Of a stretch of DNA of 64,000 nucleotides, positions 17,229 to 27,166 are shown one piece after another (within the stretch, counting starts at the first letter, position 1; each line of letters starts with the position of its first letter). The translations under genes were made by a program, and so were the position numbers. The DNA is from an uncultured Eubacterium sp. (GTDB lineage: Bacteria; Bacillota; Clostridia; Lachnospirales; Lachnospiraceae), in the NCBI GenBank assembly GCA_934338065.1, contig CAKRGX010000002.1, positions 136,167-200,166 of the forward strand, written 5' to 3'. The notes beneath the pieces were generated by a model. It saw nothing but the letters and a program-made list of their open reading frames with translations, was not told where the DNA came from and searched no databases.

Positions 17229-18545
17229 TTATTGGGCTACCGATTGTAAATGTGTAATAAATTGTTCTGCCACACGCCCGGAATATCCACCATTGCGAAG
17301 ACTCCATGCATTTGCCTGCATAAGCAGCTCGTCTTTACTAAGCGTTATTTCCGGATACTTCTTTGCCAGTCCAAGAACAATTTCATCAAATGCCTTTTTC
17401 TGTGGACGACTAAAGTTAATACTCACTCCAAATCGTGCAACAAGAGACAGTTTTTCCTGCATCGTATCCGAACGATGCAGTTCATCCTGTGACATATCCG
17501 ATCTGTCACTCCATGTCTCACGAATCAAATGTCTTCGGTTGGATGTAGCATAGATAAGTACATTATCCGGCCGCACTTCCATACCACCCTCAATCACTGC
17601 TTTCAGATATTTGTATTCAATTTCGAATTCTTCAAAAGATAGATCATCCATATAAATAATAAATTTATAATTCCGGTTTTTAATCTGTTCAATAATCTCT
17701 GCCAGATCCTGGAACTGATGTTTATATACTTCAATAAGTCGAAGTCCCTGATCGTAATATTGGTTAAGGATAGCTTTAATACAAGTTGATTTACCTGTTC
17801 CACTGTCACCAAATAGCAAACAATTATTCGCTTTACGGCCTTCAACAAAAGCCTCTGTATTCTCTACCAACTGTTGTTTCTGTGATTCATAGCCAATCAA
17901 CTGATCCAGTGTAACATCGCTTGTATGTGTGATTGGTGATAACTGCATCTCCTCACCATGATGTACCACACGGAACGCTTTGTTTAATCCAAATTTACCT
18001 ACGCCATATGTCTTGTAAAATTCCGTTACAATATCAAACATATCTTCCGCACCCTTTGCTTCACAAAGCTGCTTTGCCAAGGCACGTACTTTTTCGCTTA
18101 CACTCTTATTATATGTGTTTTCAGCCTTTGCCATAGAATGATAGTGAGTAAGAATATCAAAACACTTCACGCCAAGTTTGTTTTCCAAAGAAGTAAAATC
18201 GTAATGAAATAAATGATAAAAACAATCCATATCCTGTTTTACAATCGTGTTTACCGTGCCATCCTTTGAAGCACCAACAGTTTCACAAATAATGCTGAAC
18301 GGATTTTCATTGGTTGCAAGCAGATAGGCAATATAGCACTGCCACAGATTTTCATCAAAACCATAACGAGTTGCCAGATCAAGCAAACGATATATCTGAT
18401 CGTAGATTGCTCTCACAAGCTGCTCCTTTGTGGCCCCCTCTTCTTGTTCCGCCTCCTGTAAAATATCACTCAGGTGCATTAAAATGCTGTCCTTTCCTAA
18501 CTGACCATACATGATCAATCGTGCTGTCTGTCGATACATTGTCAT
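17229..18545 (-). CDS. DUF815-family AAA ATPase
   Basis: This 438-residue protein has an all-helical N-terminal half (about 1-200) with no known motif, then an ATPase domain with Walker A GDSGTGKST near 245-253, Walker B FIIYMDDLSF near 298, and a sensor-like TSNRRHLI. The domain order and motifs fit DUF815, a widespread family with no established function. No membrane segment is seen. It follows another ATPase gene by 12 nt; two unrelated ATPases side by side suggest a joint role, but this is inference. Confidence 0.85.
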   Translation of the reverse strand: MTMYRQTARLIMYGQLGKDSILMHLSDILQEAEQEEGATKEQLVRAIYDQIYRLLDLATRYGFDENLWQCYIAYLLATNENPFSIICETVGASKDGTVNTIVKQDMDCFYHLFHYDFTSLENKLGVKCFDILTHYHSMAKAENTYNKSVSEKVRALAKQLCEAKGAEDMFDIVTEFYKTYGVGKFGLNKAFRVVHHGEEMQLSPITHTSDVTLDQLIGYESQKQQLVENTEAFVEGRKANNCLLFGDSGTGKSTCIKAILNQYYDQGLRLIEVYKHQFQDLAEIIEQIKNRNYKFIIYMDDLSFEEFEIEYKYLKAVIEGGMEVRPDNVLIYATSNRRHLIRETWSDRSDMSQDELHRSDTMQEKLSLVARFGVSINFSRPQKKAFDEIVLGLAKKYPEITLSKDELLMQANAWSLRNGGYSGRVAEQFITHLQSVAQ

Positions 18546-18557
18546 CTCTCCTTTACA

Positions 18558-19889
18558 TCACATTTTTTCTAAATCAATCAAGTGTATATTTGTCATATTT
18601 TTTGCCATAGCTGACAATTCTGACGTAAAACCTTCTTTGGAAAAGAAATAATAAAAATCTGCTTCTCTTCCTGTCTGCTCAACCTTAGATAAGAAAGCTT
18701 CAAAATCACCTATTCCCATCGGCTTGCTGTCCCATTGGCAAGTCCCTACAAGGAGTTCTCCCTCTTGCGAATCTGCAATCAGTGGAACAACACCCTCTTT
18801 TCCATACAGACTTTCAAATTTTCCAAATTTACCCGGAAGCCGATCAAATTGATTCATCAATTCCAAAAACTCATGGCAGACTTTCTCATAGGTTCTTTCC
18901 ACAAGTTCATCCATTTTATTCTTAAGGAAAGTGTCATAAAACTTATCTGGCTCCATTAAACTCAGCTCTGACATATGCGGATAGATCAGTTTATACCAGA
19001 AATACAAAAAAGAATCGATAATGCCGTATAGTCCCTTTTGTACAATATCCTTTTTCTCAGGCTCATAAGAAAATATCTTTGCTGCCACATCGATCTGCAT
19101 CAGGTTTTTAATATATACGGATATCTTTGCCCTGCTGAATCCAGTCCTTGTATGCAGATAATTCAACTTCGGTTTTCCCTCTGCAAGTACCGATAAAATT
19201 GTACTATAATAGGGCAGTTCACGAAGTGATGTCTTGAGGAACCTCTGCGCCTCCCTGTGTAATGGTCCCTTATGGTCTAATATGATACGAACCATATTTT
19301 TCTTCAATGCTTCTCTTGGGTTCCAATGATCCAGATAGGCAGGCACACCGCCAAATATTGCATAGATCAGAACACATTGCTCTGTTGTGCTATCCGGGAA
19401 CCGGTCAACCATTTCCATAAAAGAAAATTCTTTTAACTTGATAAAAGACGTAATACGATTAGAAAGATCTCCCATGTCCTCTACCATCGTATTCTCAACC
19501 CATTGGATCGATGAACTCGCAAGAAGTATCATGCACCGCCCTGCCGGAAGCTTTTGCACATATTCTGCAAAATCCTGCAAAAACGTCTTATAACCTTTCT
19601 GCATCAGATCAAATTCATCAACAATAAAGATTACCCTCTCCTGTTCCGCTTTCAACAGGACTTCCTTCTGCTTTTCTTCAAAATACATGATCTGCTCTGT
19701 CTGCGATAATTCTCTCGCCTGATAGTAAACATACGTCTTATCCTCGATGAAACGACGGATCAAAGCAGTTTTACCAATTCCCTCTCTTCCATAAAGAATA
19801 ATCATCGTGTTTTCTTTTGCCTGATATGACTGGTTTAATAAAGCCAACTCTTTTTCACGCCCAACAAACACAATCCCACTCCCTTTCAT
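18558..19889 (-). CDS. Archaeal-type (DUF234) STAND-like ATPase with degenerate nuclease domain
   Basis: A 443-residue protein: P-loop ATPase (residues 1-220) with Walker A GREGIGKT (34-41) and Walker B VIFIVDEFD (86-94), a winged-helix region around 225-300 (HTRTGFSRAKISVYIKNL), and a C-terminal DUF234-like domain (300-443). DUF234 is related to PD-(D/E)XK nucleases, whose E-x-K is here GTCQW (382-386), so the catalytic pair is lost. The start overlaps the argS stop by one base (TAATG). Such ATPases are often stand-alone or defence-linked; here it is locked into a housekeeping operon. Biological role unknown. Confidence 0.85.
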   Translation of the reverse strand: MKGSGIVFVGREKELALLNQSYQAKENTMIILYGREGIGKTALIRRFIEDKTYVYYQARELSQTEQIMYFEEKQKEVLLKAEQERVIFIVDEFDLMQKGYKTFLQDFAEYVQKLPAGRCMILLASSSIQWVENTMVEDMGDLSNRITSFIKLKEFSFMEMVDRFPDSTTEQCVLIYAIFGGVPAYLDHWNPREALKKNMVRIILDHKGPLHREAQRFLKTSLRELPYYSTILSVLAEGKPKLNYLHTRTGFSRAKISVYIKNLMQIDVAAKIFSYEPEKKDIVQKGLYGIIDSFLYFWYKLIYPHMSELSLMEPDKFYDTFLKNKMDELVERTYEKVCHEFLELMNQFDRLPGKFGKFESLYGKEGVVPLIADSQEGELLVGTCQWDSKPMGIGDFEAFLSKVEQTGREADFYYFFSKEGFTSELSAMAKNMTNIHLIDLEKM

Positions 19890-21658
19890 TACATCTTATC
19901 CGGTGCCTCAAAGCCCAGCATATCAATGCAAGTCTCCAGTAGTCTCTGTACAAGTGAAATCAGTTTCAGATAAGAGGCTTTTCGCTCCACATTTTCCTCA
20001 GCAAGAATCTTCGTCTCATGATAAAAATGATTAAAACTTTCTGACAGTTCAAAAATATATTGACAGATTTTGTGTGGCGCCAGCTCTGCATAAGCTGTCT
20101 CCATCATGTCCGCAAACTTAGTTAAAGTCAGATATAACTCTGTTTCGCTCTTGCTTACCGGAGCAAGTAAACCGGCTGCCTGAGACACCACACCACCCGT
20201 TGCCTCATATTTTGCAATCAGTGATTTAATGCGGACAATCGTGTATAAGATATATGGTCCGGTATTTCCCTCAAACGAGGCAAACCGCTCAATATCAAAA
20301 ATATAATCTTTCGATGCCTGATTTGAAAGATCACCGTATTTCAACGCAGCCAATCCTACCTTAGCAGCTATCTCCTGTGCTTCGTTTTCCTCATAGTCAC
20401 GATTCTCTCTCATTTTCTTATACACTTCTTCATTGATCTGTTCACGAAGCGCCTGCAGCCGAAGCACGCCTCCATCTCTCGTCTTAAATGGCTTTCCGTC
20501 TTTTCCATTCATGGTCCCAAATCCAATGAAGTTTAACTCTACATCAGGCCGTGTAATACCTGCTTTCTTTGCTGTACGGAATACCTGTGTAAAATGCAGG
20601 GATTGTCTTTTATCTGCAAGATAAATGATCTGATCCGGATGAAATAACTTTTCTCTCTCCACAATAGTAGCCAGATCTGTTGTTGCATAAAGCGAAGCCC
20701 CATTCGACTTAACGATCAGACAAGGAGGCAATTCCTTCTTGTCACCTTCCTGGGCAATATCAACAACAAGAGCCCCGTCACTCATGTGAGCGATGCCATC
20801 TTTCTTCATCTTCTCTACCATATCCGGTATATACGGCTGTGCATCACTTTCCTTCTTCCAAAGATCAAAGAATACATTCAAACTGTCGTAATTCTTCTTC
20901 AGATCGGCTATCGACACATCTAGTATATGCTGCCACAAGGCACGGTAGCCACGATGACCATCCTGTAATCTTGCCGTTATTTCCTGTGCAGCAAGCAGGT
21001 AATCCTCATGTTCTTTTGAATAAGCACTTGCTTTAGGATAGATCTTCTCAAGATCGCTGATCGTAAAGGGAGCCTCCTGTGGATACTCCCCTTCATAAGA
21101 ATCATCAAAATAAGGCAGATCCGGCTGGCAGGTTTTCACTTCCTGAATAATAAGACCAATCTGAAGACCCCAGTCACCAAGGTGAACATCACCGATAACA
21201 TGATCTCCCATAAAACGGCAAATACGCTTTACACTCTCTCCAATAATAGCCGGACGCAGGTGCCCGACATGCAGTGGCTTAGCAACATTCGCACCACCAT
21301 AGTCAATGACAATCGTCTTTTGTTTATCCGGAAGAGAAACGCCAAAGCGGTCTTCCTCATTCATTTTTTCCGCTTGTGCTGCCAGACATTTTCCACTGAC
21401 AGTAATATTGATAAATCCAGGATTAACTGCTTCGATCTTATCAAAAATCTCATCTTGTTCAAGCAATGCCACAACATCATTTGCAATCATAATAGGAGCT
21501 TTTTTATACTCTTTTGCAGCAGCCATCGCGCCATTACATTGGTATTGGCACAGATCAGGACGATTACTGACACAGATCATACCATATTTCTGATCATAAC
21601 CTGCTTTTACAAAGCCATCGGTCACCTTTTCTTTTAACACTTCAATTATCTTTTTCAT
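19889..21658 (-). CDS. argS: Arginyl-tRNA synthetase
   Basis: A class I synthetase of 589 residues that charges tRNA-Arg. The HIGH-type motif is HVGHLRPAIIGE, the N-terminal tRNA-recognition domain covers about 1-110, and the C-terminal anticodon-binding domain ends with CIDMLGFEAPDKM. A KMSKS motif is replaced, as is common for ArgRS, by a KTRDGG-type loop. ATG 21658 has GGAGG 5 nt upstream and is preferred to the TTG at 21670. It sits between aroA and the DUF234 ATPase gene. No T-box leader is visible. Confidence 0.95.
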   Translation of the reverse strand: MKKIIEVLKEKVTDGFVKAGYDQKYGMICVSNRPDLCQYQCNGAMAAAKEYKKAPIMIANDVVALLEQDEIFDKIEAVNPGFINITVSGKCLAAQAEKMNEEDRFGVSLPDKQKTIVIDYGGANVAKPLHVGHLRPAIIGESVKRICRFMGDHVIGDVHLGDWGLQIGLIIQEVKTCQPDLPYFDDSYEGEYPQEAPFTISDLEKIYPKASAYSKEHEDYLLAAQEITARLQDGHRGYRALWQHILDVSIADLKKNYDSLNVFFDLWKKESDAQPYIPDMVEKMKKDGIAHMSDGALVVDIAQEGDKKELPPCLIVKSNGASLYATTDLATIVEREKLFHPDQIIYLADKRQSLHFTQVFRTAKKAGITRPDVELNFIGFGTMNGKDGKPFKTRDGGVLRLQALREQINEEVYKKMRENRDYEENEAQEIAAKVGLAALKYGDLSNQASKDYIFDIERFASFEGNTGPYILYTIVRIKSLIAKYEATGGVVSQAAGLLAPVSKSETELYLTLTKFADMMETAYAELAPHKICQYIFELSESFNHFYHETKILAEENVERKASYLKLISLVQRLLETCIDMLGFEAPDKM

Positions 21659-21687
21659 AATTTCCTCCAATCAAGCTTATGTACTCT

Positions 21688-22995
21688 CTATTTTAATTCT
21701 AAATTTAATTTTGTCAACTCTACAAAATAGTTTTCAAATGTTTTTCTGCAGCATAAAGGATCATTTATGACAATCCCCTCTACTCTGGTTCCCAGCAGAG
21801 AAAACGCCATTGCCATACGATGATCGTCATACGTTTCAATCTCAACCGGGTGTTCCGGTGACACAGACAATCTATCCGGATGAATCACAATTTCCTCGTC
21901 TTTTTCTTCACATTCTATCCCAACCCGCTTCAACTCTGTCACGATTGCCCGAATCCGGTCTGATTCTTGTCTGCGAATGTGCCCTACTCCGAATATCCTT
22001 GTCGTTCCTTTTGCAAAAACAGCCACACACGCAAGTGTCATTGTCTGATCAGAAAAATCACTCATATTGATGGTAATTCCGTTCAAAGCTTCCTCCGGAC
22101 CATAGACAACAATACCTTCTTCCGTATCTTCTGCTCTACAGCCCATCTTCTCCAACGCGTGAATAAATTGAATATCCCCCTGGGTACTGTCAAAATGAAC
22201 ATGCCGCACCCTTGCCTTTCCTCCGTTGATGGCCGCCATACCGTAAAAATAACAGGCCGCCGACACATCCGGCTCAATCTGATACTCTCTTGCCAAGTAA
22301 TGCTGCTTTGGCAGTATCTTATACTCATTTTCCCCACACTGCTCCATCTGTACACCAAATTCATCCATCATCTTCATTGAGATTTTCACATATGCTTTGG
22401 CATCTCGCTGTCCTGTCAGTTCAACAGTAAATCCCTGCTGGCAAAAAACGCCATTCAACAAAAGAGCGCTCAAAAACTGACTACTTTCATCTATATTTAA
22501 ATACACTCGTTCACACGCCTTTTTCTCTCGTCCCAGAATAGTAAACGGGAAACAGTACGGTGTATTCTTATATTCAAATTTAACCCCAAGGCTCTCTAAT
22601 GCCCTCAATAAAGGCCGCATCGGACGTGCCCTCATCTGTTCGGAAGAAGTAACATCATATCGCCCCCCTGACAGAGCAAGCATAGCTGTCAGAAATCGGG
22701 CAGCCGTTCCGGCGCTTCCCACGTAAACCTCTACATTATCTTTGGGAATTTTTGTTCCCATTCCCCTAAGGGTAACCTGCGCTTTCTCTTCTTCTACAAC
22801 AACCTCATATCCAAGTGTCTGTAAAGCTCTCATAAAGACACGGGAATCATCACTAAATAAAACGCCTTTTAACACACTTTTTCCTTCCGCCAGAGCAGCC
22901 AGAAGGAGTGCCCGGTTTGTAATACTTTTCGATCCCGGTACTGTAATATCTATATCAGGAGATGTTGCAAAAGGTTTCATATGATATCGCTTCAT
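21688..22995 (-). CDS. aroA: 3-phosphoshikimate 1-carboxyvinyltransferase (EPSP synthase)
   Basis: The enzyme joins shikimate-3-phosphate and PEP. The 435-residue chain shows PGSKSITNRALLLAALAEG near the N-terminus, GSAGTAARFLTAML, RARPMRPLL, the acidic DFSDQTMTL and DRIRAIVTELKRVG, and the late DDHRMAMAFS. ATG 22995 is chosen since AGAGGA lies 7 nt upstream; a longer frame runs through a terminator-like hairpin. It is the first gene of the operon and lies just behind that hairpin. Confidence 0.94.
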   Translation of the reverse strand: MKRYHMKPFATSPDIDITVPGSKSITNRALLLAALAEGKSVLKGVLFSDDSRVFMRALQTLGYEVVVEEEKAQVTLRGMGTKIPKDNVEVYVGSAGTAARFLTAMLALSGGRYDVTSSEQMRARPMRPLLRALESLGVKFEYKNTPYCFPFTILGREKKACERVYLNIDESSQFLSALLLNGVFCQQGFTVELTGQRDAKAYVKISMKMMDEFGVQMEQCGENEYKILPKQHYLAREYQIEPDVSAACYFYGMAAINGGKARVRHVHFDSTQGDIQFIHALEKMGCRAEDTEEGIVVYGPEEALNGITINMSDFSDQTMTLACVAVFAKGTTRIFGVGHIRRQESDRIRAIVTELKRVGIECEEKDEEIVIHPDRLSVSPEHPVEIETYDDHRMAMAFSLLGTRVEGIVINDPLCCRKTFENYFVELTKLNLELK

Positions 22996-23019
22996 CACAA
23001 TTTCCTCTCCTCTAAAACT

Positions 23020-23075
23020 AAAAAACGAGGTTTCACCAGGCATAGCAAAAAAACTATCGCTTTCCCGGTAAAACC
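23020..23075 (-). terminator. Terminator or attenuator between tktC and aroA
   Basis: On the minus strand GGTTTTACCGGG pairs with CCTGGTGAAACC (12 bp, two G-U), an inner ATAG/CTAT helix caps it, and TCGTTTTTTAG follows. It lies just after the transketolase stop and only about 25 nt before the aroA start, so aroA transcription must start inside it, read through, or be attenuated. Confidence 0.75.
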
Positions 23076-23090
23076 CCATAAAATTACTGA

Positions 23091-24032
23091 TTACTTACAA
23101 AAATCTTTTACTTTCTCATAAATACTATCAGCATCCAGACCATACTTCTTAACCAGTTCAACGGCTGGTCCGGATTCACCAAATACATCATAAACACCAA
23201 TCTTGCATACCGGAGTAGGAGCTTTCTCAGAAAGCACATCACATACTGCACTTCCCAATCCACCGATAACGGAATGTTCCTCTACCGTAACAACCTTACC
23301 TGTTTCTTGTGCCGATGCAACGATCAGATCCTCATCTAACGGTTTAATCGTATGAATATTAATCACTTTTGCATCAATACCATCAGCAGCCAGCTTTTCA
23401 GCAGCTTCCAGACAATTAGATACCGGAAGACCTGTTGCTACAATCGTTACGTCTTTTCCTTCACGAAGCACAACACCCTTACCAAGTTCAAATTTATAAT
23501 CCGGCCTATCATTGATCACAGGCACAGCCAATCTTCCAAAACGAAGATAGCATGGTCCCTGATGCTCATAAGCAGCACGTACAGCAGCTTTCGCCTCAAC
23601 ATCATCAGACGGAACAATAACTGTCATTCCCGGAATCGTACGCATCAACGCTATATCTTCATTACACTGATGGGTAGCACCATCTTCTCCTACCGAGATA
23701 CCGGCATGAGTAGCACCGATCTTAACATTCAACTGTGGATAGCCGATGGAATTACGAACCTGCTCAAAAGCACGTCCTGCTGCAAACATAGCAAATGAAC
23801 TTGCAAATGGAACTTTACCTGTCGTAGCAAGTCCTGCTGCAATACCCATCATATTACATTCTGCTATACCGCAGTCAATATGACGTTCTGGAAAAGCCTT
23901 TTTAAAGATACCGGTTTTCGTAGCTGCAGCAAGGTCAGCATCCAGAACAACAAGGTTGTCGAACTCTACGCCAAGTTCCGCAAGCGCATTTCCATAACTC
24001 TCACGAGTTGCAATCTTCTTTACTTCTGACAT
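23091..24032 (-). CDS. Transketolase, C-terminal subunit
   Basis: The second half of a split transketolase, 313 residues: a pyrimidine-binding domain (EDGATHQCNEDIALMR with the conserved Glu) and a C-terminal domain (ATGLPVSNCLEAAEKL). Transketolase moves two-carbon units in the non-oxidative pentose phosphate pathway, using thiamine diphosphate. Its start overlaps the end of the N-terminal subunit gene by 13 bp in another frame, so the two are translated together. Split forms are common in clostridia and archaea; this is not a broken gene. Confidence 0.94.
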   Translation of the reverse strand: MSEVKKIATRESYGNALAELGVEFDNLVVLDADLAAATKTGIFKKAFPERHIDCGIAECNMMGIAAGLATTGKVPFASSFAMFAAGRAFEQVRNSIGYPQLNVKIGATHAGISVGEDGATHQCNEDIALMRTIPGMTVIVPSDDVEAKAAVRAAYEHQGPCYLRFGRLAVPVINDRPDYKFELGKGVVLREGKDVTIVATGLPVSNCLEAAEKLAADGIDAKVINIHTIKPLDEDLIVASAQETGKVVTVEEHSVIGGLGSAVCDVLSEKAPTPVCKIGVYDVFGESGPAVELVKKYGLDADSIYEKVKDFCK

Positions 24033-24856
24033 AATGACTCACCTGCTTTCTCTAATTCTTCCATAGCCTGTGCATACTGCTCATCATTCGGAGCAGTTCC
24101 ATGCCAGCTTGCCTGATTCTCCATAAAGGAAACACCTTTACCCTTGATCGTTTTTGCAATAATTGCTGTAGGTTTTCCCTTTGTTGCTTTGGCTTCATCA
24201 AAAGCAGCTTTCAAGGCGTCAAAATCATGTCCATCCACATTGATCACATGGAAATTAAATGCTTTAAACTTCTCATCAATCGGATATGGTGTACAAACCT
24301 CATCTACTGCACCATCGATCTGAAGATTATTGTTATCTACAATTGCCACAAAATTATCTAACTTGCGGTGTCCGGCAAACATAGCTGCCTCCCATACCTG
24401 TCCTTCCTGAATTTCTCCATCTCCAAGAAGCGTATAAACCCGATAATCTTCCTTACTCAGTTTAGCAGAAAGCGCCATACCTACCGCAGCCGAAATGCCC
24501 TGTCCCAAAGAACCACTCGACATATCCACTCCCGGAATATGCTTCTTATCCGGATGACCTTGCAGATAAGAACCTACTTTACGAAGGGTCTTAAGATCTT
24601 CTACCGGAAAAAATCCACGGTTTGCCAAAGCAGCATAATATCCCGGTGCCGTATGTCCTTTACTCAGAACAAAACGGTCACGATCCGGCTTGTCCGGATT
24701 TTTCGGATCAATATTTAATTCTTCAAAGAAAAGATATGTAAAAATGTCTGCTGCTGAAAGAGAGCCGCCCGGATGTCCTGACTTTGCATTATATACCCCT
24801 GTCACTACACCCTTACGAACTTCAACAGCCATTTTCTGAAGCTCTGTCTTGTTCAT
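24020..24856 (-). CDS. Transketolase, N-terminal subunit
   Basis: The thiamine-diphosphate-binding half, 278 residues. The TPP motif runs from GDGEIQEGQVWE to VDNNNLQ, and GHPGGSLSAAD near residue 27 and KGHTAPGYYAAL are typical transketolase active-site loops. AAAGGAG lies before the ATG. Together with the downstream C-terminal subunit and the transaldolase just upstream it covers the non-oxidative pentose phosphate pathway; all three lie in one direction. Confidence 0.95.
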   Translation of the reverse strand: MNKTELQKMAVEVRKGVVTGVYNAKSGHPGGSLSAADIFTYLFFEELNIDPKNPDKPDRDRFVLSKGHTAPGYYAALANRGFFPVEDLKTLRKVGSYLQGHPDKKHIPGVDMSSGSLGQGISAAVGMALSAKLSKEDYRVYTLLGDGEIQEGQVWEAAMFAGHRKLDNFVAIVDNNNLQIDGAVDEVCTPYPIDEKFKAFNFHVINVDGHDFDALKAAFDEAKATKGKPTAIIAKTIKGKGVSFMENQASWHGTAPNDEQYAQAMEELEKAGESLCQK

Positions 24857-24901
24857 AATGTTAATCTCCTTTTATTATACTGTTTCATGTCAGTGACAAT
24901 C

Positions 24902-25561
24902 TTATTTACCAAAGACAGCAATATAGTCTTTCTGGAATTTATCAATACCAATGTCCGTCAATGGATGTTTTGTCATCTGCTCAATAACATTATATGGTAC
25001 GGTAGCAATATCAGCCCCTGCCAATGCACAATCTGTAACATGGATCGGATTACGGATACTAGCTGCAATGATCTCAGTATCAATCTCAGGATCATTTGCA
25101 AAGATCTCAGAAATACTTTCAATCAGATCAATACCAGGCTGTGAAATATCATCCAGACGTCCGAGGAATGGAGATACATAAGCAGCACCTGCTTTTGCAG
25201 CCAGAAGTGCCTGATTAGCACTAAAGATCAAAGTCACATTACATTTGATACCTTCTGATGCAAGAACCTTTGTTGCTTTCAGTCCCTCTACTGTCATAGG
25301 AATCTTTACAACCATATTTTCATGCAATTTTGCAATTTCTCTACCTTCAGCAATCATCCCCTCTGCATCTACCGTGGTAGCTTTTACTTCTCCGCTGATC
25401 GGTCCGTCTACGATAGAAGCAATCTCCTTCAATACATCTTCCTGACTTCTGCCGCCTTCCTTTGCGATCAAAGACGGATTCGTAGTTACACCACAGATTA
25501 CACCCATTTCCTCAGCTTTTTTGATGTCCTCAATTTTCGCTGTGTCAACAAAAAATTTCAT
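24902..25561 (-). CDS. tal: Small transaldolase (TalC/FSA family)
   Basis: A 219-residue TIM-barrel of the short transaldolase class, which includes fructose-6-phosphate aldolase. It starts [20 protein letters not shown], has [13 protein letters not shown], and the Schiff-base lysine in [13 protein letters not shown]. Position before the transketolase pair supports a transaldolase role. AGGAGG precedes the ATG, and a good promoter lies 40-70 bp upstream. Whether it acts as transaldolase or aldolase cannot be told from the sequence alone. Confidence 0.92.
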   Translation of the reverse strand: MKFFVDTAKIEDIKKAEEMGVICGVTTNPSLIAKEGGRSQEDVLKEIASIVDGPISGEVKATTVDAEGMIAEGREIAKLHENMVVKIPMTVEGLKATKVLASEGIKCNVTLIFSANQALLAAKAGAAYVSPFLGRLDDISQPGIDLIESISEIFANDPEIDTEIIAASIRNPIHVTDCALAGADIATVPYNVIEQMTKHPLTDIGIDKFQKDYIAVFGK

Positions 25562-25599
25562 TCTATTACCCTCCTAAAAAATTATATTTCATATGCTCT

Positions 25600-25629
25600 A
25601 TTATACAACCGAAAAGCATATAATATCAA
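25600..25629 (-). promoter_or_regulatory. Promoter of tal-transketolase genes
   Basis: TTGATA and TATAAT lie 18 bp apart on the minus strand, about 40 bp before the tal start, in the short gap behind the arylsulfotransferase-like gene. Confidence 0.7.
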
Positions 25630-25636
25630 CCCTTTT

Positions 25637-27166
25637 TTATATTCCATAAAAGCACATGCCGCCCAGCGTCAGTTTCACAACTGCCTCGACCGGACTGCCA
25701 TAATGAAACAATCGTGTCACCTTACCATCTGCATCATATTCTGCAAAATTTCCCTCTGCCATATCAGTAAGAATCAAATGGTCCCGCCAGATCTGTATCG
25801 TGTTTGCAGTACTGCCTCCAACCTCTCTGACTGTAAGTGTGTTCCACTTTTTCTTCTTTGTATCCATTTTCCCATATAGCGCTGCTGCTTTTCCTTTTTT
25901 ACCCACAAGCAGGGAAACTGTATCCTCTGTCACAGACGCCAGTTGCGAATCCTGCGTATCCCATGAGGCTGCTTCCTTATCCTGCAACACCTTTTTCTTA
26001 TTTATTTTTTTGTTCCACTGACTCTTCTGTCCCATTACAAAAAGGATGCGTGGTCTTGTACTCGTTATGGCATCAAGGCAAATCACTCCGGAAGGATCGG
26101 ATGCCGTAAGAAGCACCTGTCCGCCCTTTGGTGTAGAAAGTGATCCTGCTGATACTCCCTTGGGAAATTGATACACCACACGCTGTTTTCCCGTATTCAT
26201 AGAGGCTGCCAGCAGATAGGAACGGTTTTTCTTCTTCGCAATAGCATAAACTTCATCAAATCCATCGTAGCTAAAATCGTCAAGGGAACCATATCCCGTT
26301 ATTTCCACTGTCTGCAATACCCTTCCCAGTGATGAAACTCTGGCAATTTTGTTATCCGTCACCTGATACAATACACTATCTTCTGACTGATAAATCCTCT
26401 TTCCATGTGCCCCCTCTGTTTTTGTCACATTCCTGAGTACCCCCTGATTATCATATGCCAGTATCTCTTTCTTTTCATTAGGAAAAACAAAGAATAAGCC
26501 TTCCTTACTTGTATCTTTACTATATCCCTGGTCGACCGGTATCCGGATGGGAGCATCTCCTGTCGGTGCCGTATATTGATAGATTTTTTCTTCCCTTTTA
26601 GAGCCATTGGTATCCAACTGCTCAATTATGATATAATTTGTCTTTCCCGGAACCAGCCCGCTTACAACAAATTCATGCTGCGTCGCAAGATTATTTTCCC
26701 GGCCATTATTCACGTAACGAATATGATCCGGTATGGATTCATCCTCAACCGTAATCGTATATCGTATCATACACCGGTAAGACGTTGTAAAATAAAAATA
26801 AAAACTATTTTCATTCGTGCCAAATGGATTTAAAGCAATGATTGGATTTTGCAGATCCGCATCCGATCTTTTTATAAGGCGGTTCAAACGTTCTCTGTCG
26901 GCATTGGACTGCGTAACCCGATAGATCTCTTTGTTTTGAAAATTCAAAACATTTTTATTCTCCCCTGCTGTCTCAAGCACTGTCGCACTGCGTCCCATGT
27001 CATAACGGTACGCCCGGTCGACACCCAGATCTGTCTGTTCTTCCTTTATCCTATTCTGAATCTCACCACTTGGTCCCTTTTGTTGATTGGTAAGAAAATA
27101 ATAGCCCCCGGCGGTCACCCCTGCCAAAACAAGAAAGGTAATCAAGATCGGCTTAATCTTCTTCAT
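25637..27166 (-). CDS. Arylsulfotransferase-like envelope protein (signal-anchored beta-propeller)
   Basis: The 509-residue protein starts with a membrane anchor or signal peptide (about residues 5-26: ILITFLVLAGVTAGGYYF) without a lipobox cysteine. A domain near 110-200 with NPFGTNENSFYFYF and VSGLVPGKTNYIIIEQLD looks like the N-terminal immunoglobulin-like domain of arylsulfate sulfotransferases (ASST). The rest is rich in beta strands in a propeller-like pattern. The catalytic histidines of ASST are not obvious; few histidines remain, e.g. in WRDHLILTD, so activity is uncertain. Its start overlaps the EAL gene stop (ATGA), so it is co-translated. Confidence 0.65.
   Translation of the reverse strand: MKKIKPILITFLVLAGVTAGGYYFLTNQQKGPSGEIQNRIKEEQTDLGVDRAYRYDMGRSATVLETAGENKNVLNFQNKEIYRVTQSNADRERLNRLIKRSDADLQNPIIALNPFGTNENSFYFYFTTSYRCMIRYTITVEDESIPDHIRYVNNGRENNLATQHEFVVSGLVPGKTNYIIIEQLDTNGSKREEKIYQYTAPTGDAPIRIPVDQGYSKDTSKEGLFFVFPNEKKEILAYDNQGVLRNVTKTEGAHGKRIYQSEDSVLYQVTDNKIARVSSLGRVLQTVEITGYGSLDDFSYDGFDEVYAIAKKKNRSYLLAASMNTGKQRVVYQFPKGVSAGSLSTPKGGQVLLTASDPSGVICLDAITSTRPRILFVMGQKSQWNKKINKKKVLQDKEAASWDTQDSQLASVTEDTVSLLVGKKGKAAALYGKMDTKKKKWNTLTVREVGGSTANTIQIWRDHLILTDMAEGNFAEYDADGKVTRLFHYGSPVEAVVKLTLGGMCFYGI

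Noticed and set aside
23091..24856. Transketolase broken by a frameshift
   Set aside because: Two-subunit transketolases with overlapping genes are normal in clostridia; both halves are complete and well started.
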